From a virus: a stretch of 25,059 bases of DNA. Location: the IMG/VR virus record IMGVR_UViG_3300025840_000226, positions 1 through 25,059 of that record; one strand, given 5' to 3'. The notes under the pieces are model-generated. The model saw only the letters and a list, made by a program, of their open reading frames with translations, made no database searches and had not been told where the DNA came from. Below are positions 8,390 to 15,879 of this stretch, piece after piece; position 1 is the stretch's first letter; each line of letters opens with the position of its first letter. The position numbers were made by a program, and so were the translations under genes.

Positions 8390-8409
8390 ATATTGATATC
8401 TGTCAATAT
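8390..8409 (-). promoter_or_regulatory. Second inverted repeat (7-6-7) in the scaffold leader
   Basis: The arms ATATTGA and TCAATAT are separated by 6 nt. The geometry is the same as the dyad at 8347-8366, and the repeats start 43 bp apart. It overlaps a TTGACA hexamer on the sense strand, so an operator or -35 function is possible. Confidence 0.4.
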
Positions 8410-8416
8410 ATTCTTA

Positions 8417-8424
8417 TATAAATA
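8417..8424 (-). promoter_or_regulatory. TATTTATA element upstream of the gp22-gp23 operon
   Basis: The sense strand reads GGTATATATTTATATAAG, directly after the terminator at 8436-8461 and 93 nt before the gp22 ATG. A sense-strand TTGACA follows at about 8401-8406. The long leader is unusual here; in most gaps the element is 14-23 nt from the start codon. Confidence 0.45.
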
Positions 8425-8435
8425 TATACCAAAAT

Positions 8436-8461
8436 AAAAAACCCGACAAAAAGCCGGGTCT
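8436..8461 (-). terminator. Intrinsic terminator before the gp22-gp23 operon
   Basis: On the minus strand the stem ACCCGGC / GTCGGGT (one G-T pair) with a TTTTT loop is followed by a run of six T residues. It lies just after the stop codon of the 211-aa gene and separates it from the scaffold-capsid unit. Confidence 0.85.
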
Positions 8462-8483
8462 TGAGTGTAGCGGTGTTAGATAA

Positions 8484-9119
8484 TTAAGAATCTAATAAAT
8501 CCTTAATTTCTTTTTTAAATGCTTCTTCTTTGGTTAATTTAGTAGTTTCTTCAACTCCTTCTTCAAACCCAGTATTTCTCTGTCTATGTCTTTTTGCGTC
8601 TCCTGCTGCTCTAGCGACGTTTTGGAAAGATGCCCACATTTTACAGACTTTCTTTTCCCCATTGCCTTCTTTCTCGCAGTAGCTATCTAAGCTTAGAGCA
8701 CCTTTTACTACTCCAGCCATACCTGCCATAACTCCTAAACCGGCTGCAACAGCGTCTGGGTTTTGAGCAATAAGGTCCATAATTTGAGCCTCATTTACTT
8801 CTTCCTCTTCTAGAGTTTCTTCATTTTTCTTTCTTTTACCATGAGAATGTTCTTCAATAGATTTGATAGAAAGCTCATTTACAGGAATATCTTTTACAAT
8901 TCCTCCGTTTTTAAAGAATACATCATAATGTGTAACTTCATGTTTTCCTTCAGCGTTTTCTACTAAAGTATGTTGACCTTCAATACAAACCCCATACCCG
9001 TATGTTTCGTGGACTACGTGTGCAGCACAATCATGCTCAAAGCCAGGTGCTGATTCGTTTTTAGTTTCTTTACCTTCTGAAATAAATTTTCTAAGGTCAA
9101 ATTTAGTATATCTACTCAT
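8484..9119 (-). CDS. Uncharacterised head-region protein with tag, small barrel and Gly/Ala helix
   Basis: This 211-aa protein lies between protease gp21 and scaffold gp22, where T4 has no gene. Residues 1-15 end in F-I-S-E|G, a gp21-type site. The tag F-D-L-R-K-F-I-S-E resembles F-D-L-K-K-F-L-V-E in the 129-aa protein at 17400-17789. Residues 32-85 look like a small beta barrel (H-V-V-H-E-T-Y-G-Y-G-V-C...H-Y-D-V-F-F-K-N-G-G). A Lys/Glu linker ends in V-N-E|A at 108-111, a second candidate site. Then follows a helix rich in Gly, Ala and Val (residues 123-142), which could be membrane-interacting. The C-terminus is charged. It has its own TATTTATA element and a terminator, so it may be made as a monocistronic message. 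Probably an internal head protein (inference). Confidence 0.65.
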   Translation of the reverse strand: MSRYTKFDLRKFISEGKETKNESAPGFEHDCAAHVVHETYGYGVCIEGQHTLVENAEGKHEVTHYDVFFKNGGIVKDIPVNELSIKSIEEHSHGKRKKNEETLEEEEVNEAQIMDLIAQNPDAVAAGLGVMAGMAGVVKGALSLDSYCEKEGNGEKKVCKMWASFQNVARAAGDAKRHRQRNTGFEEGVEETTKLTKEEAFKKEIKDLLDS

Positions 9120-9142
9120 GATTTAAATTTTCTATGTTTATA

Positions 9143-9150
9143 TATAAATA
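9143..9150 (-). promoter_or_regulatory. TATTTATA element upstream of the 211-aa gene
   Basis: The sense strand reads CACATATTTATATATAAAC. It starts 4 nt after the stop codon of the protease gene and ends 23 nt before the ATG at 9119. It is nearly identical over 14 bases to the element at 12365-12372. Confidence 0.45.
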
Positions 9151-9154
9151 TGTG

Positions 9155-9733
9155 TTAGGCTCTTAATATGTCGTTAATAATTGAATCTAGATTGGAATAT
9201 TTAGAAACTCTTACTTTACCTTCTTGTAAAGATACTGGGTTCATAAATGCTCCATGTGTAGAAGGATTAGATACAAAATCCCAACATACTAATTCAAAGT
9301 CGTCTTGAACTTCTAAAGTTCCTTCGTTTGTTTGTTGAACTGAACCGGTCCCTCTAGATGAGATTCCAATTGTATGTCCTGCTTTAATAATCTCTTTAAC
9401 GATGTTACCTGCAGGGGTATTAAGTAGTTCTACACGTCCCATAAGGTCGTCTCCCTTCCACCATAACTCTTTTACTATGTGAGAGGCGTTCTTTAGAGAG
9501 ACAACAGGAGACTCTGGATGATCAAGTTCTCCGAATGCATTACCGTTCTTTACAAATTCGTCTGTGTATCTTTTAGTTTCTCTTTCAAGAATAGGTTTAG
9601 CATATACTCTACCGTTTTGATTTTGAGCGGATGCTCTTTGCATTACACCTTCTACTTCAAAGACTCCAGGTTTTGTTTTGGACTCTCTGATGGTAGGTCT
9701 AAATGGCGTAATGTCTACTAATAATTCTGCCAT
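9155..9733 (-). CDS. 21: Prohead maturation protease (gp21-like, serine peptidase)
   Basis: This 192-aa enzyme should trim the scaffold, capsid protein and internal proteins inside the prohead. T4 gp21 is about 212 aa and belongs to the herpesvirus-assemblin-like serine peptidases. Residues 38-45 (Q-N-Q-N-G-R-V-Y), His72 in E-L-D-H-P-E, and Ser125 or Ser126 in I-G-I-S-S-R-G-x-G are the family's landmark motifs, giving the catalytic His and Ser. Near the C-terminus L-Q-E|G at residues 169-172 is itself a good cleavage site, which would fit autoprocessing. It starts 3 nt after the stop of the 508-aa gene, so it is expressed with the core proteins. Its presence supports the cleavage sites noted in its neighbours. 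Confidence 0.93.
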   Translation of the reverse strand: MAELLVDITPFRPTIRESKTKPGVFEVEGVMQRASAQNQNGRVYAKPILERETKRYTDEFVKNGNAFGELDHPESPVVSLKNASHIVKELWWKGDDLMGRVELLNTPAGNIVKEIIKAGHTIGISSRGTGSVQQTNEGTLEVQDDFELVCWDFVSNPSTHGAFMNPVSLQEGKVRVSKYSNLDSIINDILRA

Positions 9734-9736
9734 ATC

Positions 9737-11263
9737 TTAGAAGTTTGGTGTAAATACTGTATCTTTTGGCTCTTCAATAATTTCAGTTTCACCTAATGGT
9801 CTTTCACCTGAATTATGAGCATCAACGTCTGCTTGAGTAATTGTTCTAACTTTAGGTAAATTTATTTTACTAAAGAAAGATCCTTTTTTGATTACTTTAC
9901 TAAGGTCTTGTCTAAAAGCTGATTCAAGGCCAGGAGCAATGAATCCTCCGATCTTTAATCCTTCTTCGTTTTCAAACCCTGAGGTTTTTTCAAAAACGTT
10001 TTTAATCTTATCGGCCATCTTATCGTAGAAAGTTTCAATTTCTGTTACGATATTTTCTAATTCATTTACTACTGGTTTAACACCTGGGAATGTTTCATAT
10101 GATTCAGCCCAATCGGCTAACTTTACAGTAGCAGCTTCGTTAATAACGTCTTCGTTTAAAGTCTTTTTAATAATGGACTTGATAGCTTCTTTTAACTGTT
10201 TTTCTTGTTCTTTATTTTTTTCTTTAGCTATATCGTAAGTAGATTTTTTACCAGCTAGTCTATCTTGAGTATGAGCTCTTTGTATTCTTTTCATTGTATA
10301 GCTTTCATCTTTACCCATTGCTTTTTTAATGGCTTTGTCTTTAGCAGCCATATAATCATCTCCATCGATGTCTCCATCTCCGTCATGATCTTTTCCTTTA
10401 GCTTCAGTTCTACCTGCAAGCTGGTTGCGTTGCTCTCTTTCGAAGTCAGCATCAGTATTAAGTTCTACTTCTTCCTCTTCTCCTTCTCTAAAATCAGAAG
10501 CAGTTTCGTAGTTAGCGTAAATATATTCTTCAAACTCTCCTTCAATATCAGCTCCATCTAATAGATCTTGATAGTGTGTTTTGATAAAGTCTTTGACTAC
10601 ACCGGCAGTAATTTCTGGGTATTTAGTTCTTAAAGCTCCTACTACTTTTCCTAATAGATTCTTTTTAGCGTCTTCAGACATCTTAGAAGTTTCTTTATCT
10701 ATAGCTTTTTCAGTATCTTCTGGTGATCTACCCATTTCTTTCTCCCACTCCTCATCATCGATATACATATTTTCTTTTAACGTAGCTTTTTTCATATCGT
10801 TAAAAGTATCCTTATCGGCTGCTCCTCTCTTAACTTCTTTTTCTTTGTCGTGTTTATCTACTTTATTAGATTCACCGGCCATTAAGTTAAGGTAGTGGTT
10901 GGCATCTTTTTCAAGATTATCTTTTGCTTTTTTCTCAGCTTGTTTAAACTCTTCTCCTTTTACAGTTTGAGCAGCCATGTCAATACCCATTGTTTGTAAC
11001 TCGATTCTAATACCTCTATCAAGAGCGTCAAGTGAATAAGTTAGGGCTGGTCTATCGTCGTAAACTTTCATATTAGAGAATGCTTTTTTAGGAGCTTCAA
11101 ATAGTAATTGACGGTTTTTAAGGATCTGTACTGTAGAGTCAAATCCATCGTATTGAGAGATGTACATAGGGTATGTTTGTCTCATCTGACGAACAAACTC
11201 CTTCTTTGCCATCTTACCTTCGTTGACGGCTTTATATTTTTCTGTTGCAGTTACTTGTCTCAT
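9737..11263 (-). CDS. Large prohead core-type protein with EF-hand-like loop and internal cleavage sites
   Basis: This 508-aa protein occupies the place of T4 core genes 67/68, between portal and protease. It is highly charged. Candidate gp21-type sites are L-F-E|A (54-57) and I-N-E|A (374-377). The second follows a helix, L-K-E-A-I-K-S-I-I-K-K-T-L-N-E, that resembles the N-terminal tags of neighbouring proteins. Cutting there would release a folded-looking C-terminal domain of 132 aa. Residues 292-303 form a calcium-binding-type loop, D-x-D-x-D-G-D-I-D-x-x-D. Residues 100-280 are Lys/Glu-rich and probably disordered or helical. Its ATG overlaps the 77-aa gene stop (ATGA), giving translational coupling. 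I propose an internal core or scaffold-associated protein that is cut into pieces; no specific homologue is named. Confidence 0.65.
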   Translation of the reverse strand: MRQVTATEKYKAVNEGKMAKKEFVRQMRQTYPMYISQYDGFDSTVQILKNRQLLFEAPKKAFSNMKVYDDRPALTYSLDALDRGIRIELQTMGIDMAAQTVKGEEFKQAEKKAKDNLEKDANHYLNLMAGESNKVDKHDKEKEVKRGAADKDTFNDMKKATLKENMYIDDEEWEKEMGRSPEDTEKAIDKETSKMSEDAKKNLLGKVVGALRTKYPEITAGVVKDFIKTHYQDLLDGADIEGEFEEYIYANYETASDFREGEEEEVELNTDADFEREQRNQLAGRTEAKGKDHDGDGDIDGDDYMAAKDKAIKKAMGKDESYTMKRIQRAHTQDRLAGKKSTYDIAKEKNKEQEKQLKEAIKSIIKKTLNEDVINEAATVKLADWAESYETFPGVKPVVNELENIVTEIETFYDKMADKIKNVFEKTSGFENEEGLKIGGFIAPGLESAFRQDLSKVIKKGSFFSKINLPKVRTITQADVDAHNSGERPLGETEIIEEPKDTVFTPNF

Positions 11264-11493
11264 AAGTAATCAAATCCTTTAGTATGTGATGGCCTTTTTG
11301 GCCTTTCTTGCTGCTTCCAGCCAAGTTTTGTTAATGTCTTTTTTGCTCGTTTACCTCTACCGAATGCCTTTGGTGTAGCATATTGAGCTCCGTCACCAGG
11401 AGTAAAAGAAGCACCGCCTACATTAGTAACGTTAGCTTCATCTAACTCTTGTATTACTTCCCTTACTAATGAAATTAGCTCTGATCTTTTCAT
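11260..11493 (-). CDS. 77-aa basic protein with capsid-targeting tag and a copy of the mature gp23 N-terminus
   Basis: Residues 1-19 are an amphipathic tag, MKRSELISLVREVIQ ending in L-D-E, followed by Ala20, a perfect gp21-type site. The predicted mature protein starts ANVTNVGGASFTPGDG. This matches the mature N-terminus of the major capsid protein at 15 of 21 positions, counting the preceding Glu. The rest is strongly basic (G-R-G-K-R-A-K-K-T and later R-P-K-R-P). It overlaps both neighbours (TAATG upstream, ATGA downstream). By position and size it resembles T4 gp67, an 80-aa core protein, but gp67 is acidic. Likely an internal or shell-bound protein (inference). Whether it docks on a gp23 partner through the shared segment is unknown. 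Confidence 0.75.
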   Translation of the reverse strand: MKRSELISLVREVIQELDEANVTNVGGASFTPGDGAQYATPKAFGRGKRAKKTLTKLGWKQQERPKRPSHTKGFDYL

Positions 11494-12347
11494 TACAGAG
11501 ATTTTAATTCATTTACTAAGTCGTAATATTGCAATAGGTTTACTAAATGACTGTCGTTAATTCTATCTTTATTTGATAACGGTTTAATAGATTTAGCGAC
11601 TTCTTCTAGTTTAATTTTTACTACTTCATCTTTTACTTTAGCTGATAAATTTCTAACTGCTGAGGCAATTTTATTAATTTCTTCGTTAACTAAAGTACGA
11701 AGTCGTGATTGTGAATTGACTGAAGTAATAAATTCTTTCAAAATATTTTTTTGCTCAGGAAGTAAGTTTTTATACTTATTGTTAAACTTCTCTAAAAGAA
11801 TTTTAAAAGTTAAAAGTTTTAAATCTTTATCATATTTAGAATACTCTTCAATTAAAGTATCTTTTACATCCTCCTCCTTTTGAGGTTCTGATGTAAGGTG
11901 TTCTAGTATAGTAGTTTTATTTTCAACTAAAGTTTGAGGATCAACTAATAGATCGTTATTTTGAGCTTCTAATAAACAGTATAAGGCAGCAAGAGGTTTA
12001 TAGTCTTTTACTTGCATACCAAAAAACTCATTAACATCGTAATGTTTTTTAATCTCAGAAATTAATTCGTACTTTTGAGTTCGTAATGTTTTTTGATCTA
12101 ATTTTCTAGATACTTCTGTAATAGTAGAAACGATAGCTTCTGCTTTAGATTGGCTAACGTTCTTATTTTTAACTATAAATTCGTAAAGCCTATACTCTTT
12201 TGATAGAGAAGACTTAGATCCGTAGAATTGTTTAAGTATTGGAATAGCGGCTGAGTCTTTATTATTTAAAGTATCAGCAGCAATTTGCTTTACTAGCAAT
12301 TCAAAAATGAGACCTGTATTACGAAATTTTGAGTGTTTTATCTTCAT
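11493..12347 (-). CDS. All-alpha protein next to the portal gene, uncharacterised
   Basis: This 284-aa protein is Lys/Glu/Leu-rich and predicted to be almost entirely helical, with coiled-coil stretches around residues 170-260 (L-L-E-K-F-N-N-K-Y, I-N-K-I-A-S-A-V-R-N). It has no signal peptide, membrane segment or recognised catalytic motif. The first residues, MKIKHSKFRNTGLIFELLV, look like a conserved start in related phages, but I cannot name a family. It follows its own TATTTATA element 17 nt upstream and runs directly into the 77-aa gene. Its place between portal and core proteins suggests a prohead core or portal-assembly role, by analogy with the T4 gene 20-67-68-21 interval (inference). 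Confidence 0.6.
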   Translation of the reverse strand: MKIKHSKFRNTGLIFELLVKQIAADTLNNKDSAAIPILKQFYGSKSSLSKEYRLYEFIVKNKNVSQSKAEAIVSTITEVSRKLDQKTLRTQKYELISEIKKHYDVNEFFGMQVKDYKPLAALYCLLEAQNNDLLVDPQTLVENKTTILEHLTSEPQKEEDVKDTLIEEYSKYDKDLKLLTFKILLEKFNNKYKNLLPEQKNILKEFITSVNSQSRLRTLVNEEINKIASAVRNLSAKVKDEVVKIKLEEVAKSIKPLSNKDRINDSHLVNLLQYYDLVNELKSL

Positions 12348-12364
12348 TATACACGTTTACTATA

Positions 12365-12372
12365 TATAAATA
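12365..12372 (-). promoter_or_regulatory. TATTTATA element upstream of the core-protein operon
   Basis: The sense strand reads TACATATTTATATATAG, 4 nt after the portal stop codon and 17 nt before the ATG at 12347. The same 13-base core occurs at 9143-9150. Confidence 0.45.
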
Positions 12373-12376
12373 TGTA

Positions 12377-14275
12377 TTAGTTACCTAAATCTTTAATGTT
12401 GTCTTCGTTAAGAAGATTAGACTCTGATTTAGATTCTTTTTTAAATACAATACTTTTTAATGCGTCTTTAGTCTTATGGTAAACGGCTTGAGTTGTAAGG
12501 TGCTCCATTACGTTATCATTATCTGATGGATATCCTCCGTGCATACCGTGGACACCTAGTGGATCACGTCCTCCTACTGGGTTTTGATTAGTTCCGTATA
12601 CAGATGCCTTATCTCTCGGTCTACCGCCTTCTGGACCGGATTCATCCCATTTAGGTTCCATTTCTGAGTATCCTTGTGGTACTTCTCCAGGCTCTCCGCC
12701 TTTAGGGGTTGAAGTAGCTCTTCTACCATACATAGAAGCTAAATCGTGAGGAGTACCGTATGTCATTCCAGACTTAGCCGGATCGTTTCCTTCATTTTCT
12801 ATCTGAGCTAATCTAAACATAGCTTTGCTGTCTTCTCTAACTAAATCTCTTTCTTGAATGTATTGATCTTCGGACATATCAAATATTTTCTCATATATGT
12901 AATCTGATGAGAACATTTTGGTGTCCTTCATTTGAGAAGCTAAATCAATTTTCTCCTTAAGAAGTGCTACTTTTTCTTGTTCAAAAATAATAGAAGGTGT
13001 AGTAAGTCTAATTTCAAAGTTAGTTAAAGACTCACCGGTAAAACCTTGCGTGTATAAATGAACTAGAGCTATTTTAGTTAGCTCTGATTCCATTATTTTC
13101 TGTACTCGTTCTACTGTTCTTGCAAAACGAATATCTTCTGCAGCCAGTGTTGCTTTCCCGTTTAGATCTCCTTCAAATCCAAAATACGCTTTTGGTATTT
13201 TAAGAGCAGCAAACATTTTAGCCTGTAGGTACTGTACGTCAGTTACTCCATCATATTCTAAACCTTTTGTAGTTTCGATTCTTGTAGAAGTATCTCCTCC
13301 ACGAACTGGAAGGTAAAAATCTTCCATCATATTCTGAAGGTTAAAACGTAAGTTATATTGACCATCATCTCCTACATAAGGAGTCTTCTTCATTTGATTG
13401 ATAGTCTTTTGCATAAATTGTTCTACCTCGTTGGGTGGAACGTTTCCTACGTTAATGTAGAACATTCTCTTTTCTGGAGCTCTCATGATTCTATGAATCA
13501 GCATTGCATCCTCCATTAAAGTAACTTGCTTAAAAATCTTTCTTGCAGGCTCTAAATAAGAACGTCCGTAAGGTAGGTAATTTGTATCTGAGATTAATCT
13601 AAAGTGTGCAATCTCGTAATTATCAAACTCAACAACTCTTTGATCCCCTTTTCTTTTCGGTAAGTAGTTAGGGTGTTGAGAAGAAGCTAATCCATCAGGG
13701 TCTAGTTTAAATGAAACTTTAGAAGGATTTTCTGGGTCTGTTCCTTCCTCTCTAATCATATGATATACCGTATAGGGTAGAACATTGTAAACTCCGAACT
13801 TCTCTGCTATTTCTAGCTTTAGGAAAAAGTCTCCGTATTTACACATGTTTCTTGTCCAAGACCATAAATTAAACTCAATGTTCAGTACATCATAGAATAA
13901 GTTATAGAGTACTCGTTGAATATTCTCATCAGATGATTTTATTGCTAGTATTTCATTTTGATCATTTTTAACCGTAGCTTCATCAGCTATAATATCTAAC
14001 GCAGAAGCTATAATAGGATCGGTATCCATTGCTTCATAGTCAGAATATAATTGGATTCTTAATGTTTGGTAATTAAGATTCGGATTAAAGATATTTTTAT
14101 TATTGTAAATATACAAACGACTAAACCTGTCTATAAGTGAATTAGTTTGATATCTACCGGTAGTCTGTATTTGATTAATATCTGCTACTTTAAGCTCATC
14201 TCCTCCTACGTTTCTGATTACTATATCAGAAGCGAAAAGACGTTTCAGCCTACCAAAAATTGAAGTGTCCGCCAT
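12377..14275 (-). CDS. 20: Portal vertex protein (gp20-like)
   Basis: This 632-aa protein forms the dodecameric DNA channel at the head vertex; T4 gp20 is 524 aa. Gp20 landmarks are present: R-M-F-Y-I-N-V-G-N-V-P-P around residue 270, then M-M-E-D-F-Y-L-P-V-R-G-G-D-T-S-T-R-I-E-T (T4 has M-L-E-D-F-W-L-P), D-V-Q-Y-L-Q-A-K-M-F-A-A-L-K-I-P-K-A-Y-F, and a Y-G-D-F-F-L-K-L-E wing motif near residue 147. The extra 100 residues are a Gly/Pro-rich, probably disordered tail (about 510-600) ending with L-L-N-E|D close to the C-terminus. It has its own promoter-like element and follows the terminase gene by 27 nt. In T4 these genes are separated by sheath and tube genes 18 and 19, which are absent here. 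Confidence 0.92.
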   Translation of the reverse strand: MADTSIFGRLKRLFASDIVIRNVGGDELKVADINQIQTTGRYQTNSLIDRFSRLYIYNNKNIFNPNLNYQTLRIQLYSDYEAMDTDPIIASALDIIADEATVKNDQNEILAIKSSDENIQRVLYNLFYDVLNIEFNLWSWTRNMCKYGDFFLKLEIAEKFGVYNVLPYTVYHMIREEGTDPENPSKVSFKLDPDGLASSQHPNYLPKRKGDQRVVEFDNYEIAHFRLISDTNYLPYGRSYLEPARKIFKQVTLMEDAMLIHRIMRAPEKRMFYINVGNVPPNEVEQFMQKTINQMKKTPYVGDDGQYNLRFNLQNMMEDFYLPVRGGDTSTRIETTKGLEYDGVTDVQYLQAKMFAALKIPKAYFGFEGDLNGKATLAAEDIRFARTVERVQKIMESELTKIALVHLYTQGFTGESLTNFEIRLTTPSIIFEQEKVALLKEKIDLASQMKDTKMFSSDYIYEKIFDMSEDQYIQERDLVREDSKAMFRLAQIENEGNDPAKSGMTYGTPHDLASMYGRRATSTPKGGEPGEVPQGYSEMEPKWDESGPEGGRPRDKASVYGTNQNPVGGRDPLGVHGMHGGYPSDNDNVMEHLTTQAVYHKTKDALKSIVFKKESKSESNLLNEDNIKDLGN

Positions 14276-14291
14276 TACGGTTAAATTTATT

Positions 14292-14299
14292 TATAAATA
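14292..14299 (-). promoter_or_regulatory. TATTTATAAATA element upstream of the portal gene
   Basis: The sense strand reads GATCTATTTATAAATAAATT, starting 3 nt after the terminase stop codon and 16 nt before the portal ATG. This is the only site where TATAAATA, the exact T4 late promoter octamer, appears on the sense strand as well as on the opposite strand. Confidence 0.5.
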
Positions 14300-14302
14300 G
14301 AT

Positions 14303-15877
14303 CTATTTTAACAACCATCTGATGTCTTCGTCACCATATGCTGTCTTAGTAAGATAAGGATTTTCTCTCTGACTACCAACTGATTGCATGATTGCTTTAT
14401 TTTGAGAATTTAAATTAGTAAATGAAGAAAGTTGAGCTCTGGCTAAGTCCATACCTTGTTGCCTTAATCTCAAAGCGGTATCCCTAACGTATAGAGCTGT
14501 CGCACATGAAATTATAAGGTCGTCATTATATCTATCTTGAGCTTGAGCTTTACCGTTTTTCCAGATAAATACTCTCATCTCAGCCATTAATCTTTTTGAT
14601 TGGATTGTAACTGAATGGTCTCTGATGTATTCAATCATTTTAGCTATTACTAAAGGTCTAGTTCTAGCTGACATAGTGAATCCAGGTACTAGTTTATCTC
14701 TTTCAAATTTGTGCATATACGATTCTACAGATTCCATATTATTAGTAGAACTGTAATACATATTTCTATACTCTCTTTCAAGTATCTGTTCTATTGTAGC
14801 CCAGCCTATATTTGCATTCTCACACACGAGTAATGCATCATTATATTCTGATGCTATTCCTACAAGTACATTACCAAATTCCTTTGGTGAAAGTTTACCT
14901 TTATATTCTCCTACCTGTACTGCATTTTCTATATCAAATATATGAAAAGCTGAGTAGTCAGTTGAATCACCTCTAGCAACGTCAGCTACAACCATATAAG
15001 ATTTAGAATAATCTACTCCTTCCCATATCCATAAATTACCGTCAACACCTCTTCTTTCAAGAGGATCTCTTTGATAGGTTTCTTCATAGAAAGTCATATC
15101 ATCAGTTTCGAATACAGTATCTCCAGAACTTAAGAAGTCACAGTCACATTCCTGACCGGCCATTTTAGGACCTAAATCTCTATCTTGTTGATCTCTCCAC
15201 TCTTGACCACGTTCGGGATGAACTGACCAAGGTAGTCTAATAGGTAAAAAAGAGTTCTCTCCTGATTCTGCTTTTTCCCATGTTTGATGGAACCAGTTAC
15301 CGATACCGTTAGGAGTAGACAGTGCCATACATTGTCCACCGGTAGCTAACGTTTGTTGAGCTGCAGTAAAGGTTTCGTCTACGTTTTCAATAAAGGCCGC
15401 CTCATCCATTAGTAATAACGATACCGCTTCCGAACGTGCAGCATCTGGTGATGATGATTTAGCTTGTATTTTAGAGCCGTTTTTTAGACGTAAAGATAAT
15501 TTGTTCTTTTCAACCGCTGGTAGTTTTAACCACTTAGGTAACTCTTCATACATGAATGTTACTTTGGTTACAAGGTTACGAGCAGTAGCTTGAGTAGTTG
15601 CCAGAGCAAGTACGTTTTTATCTTTATGAAATAACATTAACCATAGACTATATGCTGCAGCAAGAGTTGATATACCAAGCTGTCTTGATTTAAGAGTAAT
15701 AAGGTATTGGTTATCTCTAAATAAATGTAATACTTTTTCTTGAAAAGGATAGAGAGCAAATAATATACGACCACGAGTAGGGTGCTGTATATGGCAATAC
15801 TTTTTCATAAAGTACGCCGGATCTTTAGCACACTTGATGTACTCTTGTGCTATTATTTTTTTTATATCTTGTGCCAT
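14303..15877 (-). CDS. 17: Terminase large subunit (gp17-like ATPase-nuclease)
   Basis: This 524-aa motor protein packages DNA into the head; T4 gp17 is 610 aa. The ATPase domain has a P-loop K63-S-R-Q-L-G-I-S70, a Walker B L-L-L-M-D158-E159, and a coupling motif S187-T-P. The nuclease domain has D299 in V-V-A-D-V-A-R-G-D-S-T-D-Y-S-A-F, E353 in V-C-E-N-A-N, and N-D452-D-L-I-I, the usual acidic triad. The P-loop is a deviant form. T4 has S-R-Q-L-G-K-T, with the lysine before the last residue, whereas here that position is Ile and a lysine stands at the start of the loop, as in lambda gpA K-S-A-R-V-G-Y-S. An AGGA site overlaps the stop codon of the preceding gene and sits 5 nt before the ATG. 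Confidence 0.95.
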   Translation of the reverse strand: MAQDIKKIIAQEYIKCAKDPAYFMKKYCHIQHPTRGRILFALYPFQEKVLHLFRDNQYLITLKSRQLGISTLAAAYSLWLMLFHKDKNVLALATTQATARNLVTKVTFMYEELPKWLKLPAVEKNKLSLRLKNGSKIQAKSSSPDAARSEAVSLLLMDEAAFIENVDETFTAAQQTLATGGQCMALSTPNGIGNWFHQTWEKAESGENSFLPIRLPWSVHPERGQEWRDQQDRDLGPKMAGQECDCDFLSSGDTVFETDDMTFYEETYQRDPLERRGVDGNLWIWEGVDYSKSYMVVADVARGDSTDYSAFHIFDIENAVQVGEYKGKLSPKEFGNVLVGIASEYNDALLVCENANIGWATIEQILEREYRNMYYSSTNNMESVESYMHKFERDKLVPGFTMSARTRPLVIAKMIEYIRDHSVTIQSKRLMAEMRVFIWKNGKAQAQDRYNDDLIISCATALYVRDTALRLRQQGMDLARAQLSSFTNLNSQNKAIMQSVGSQRENPYLTKTAYGDEDIRWLLK

Positions 15878-15879
15878 AA

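Noticed and set aside
11280-11310. G/C-rich repeat GGCC...GGCC near the end of the 77-aa gene, resembling a terminator
   Set aside because: It lies within coding sequence, the arms do not form a long perfect stem, there is no T-tract, and two genes downstream are translationally coupled.
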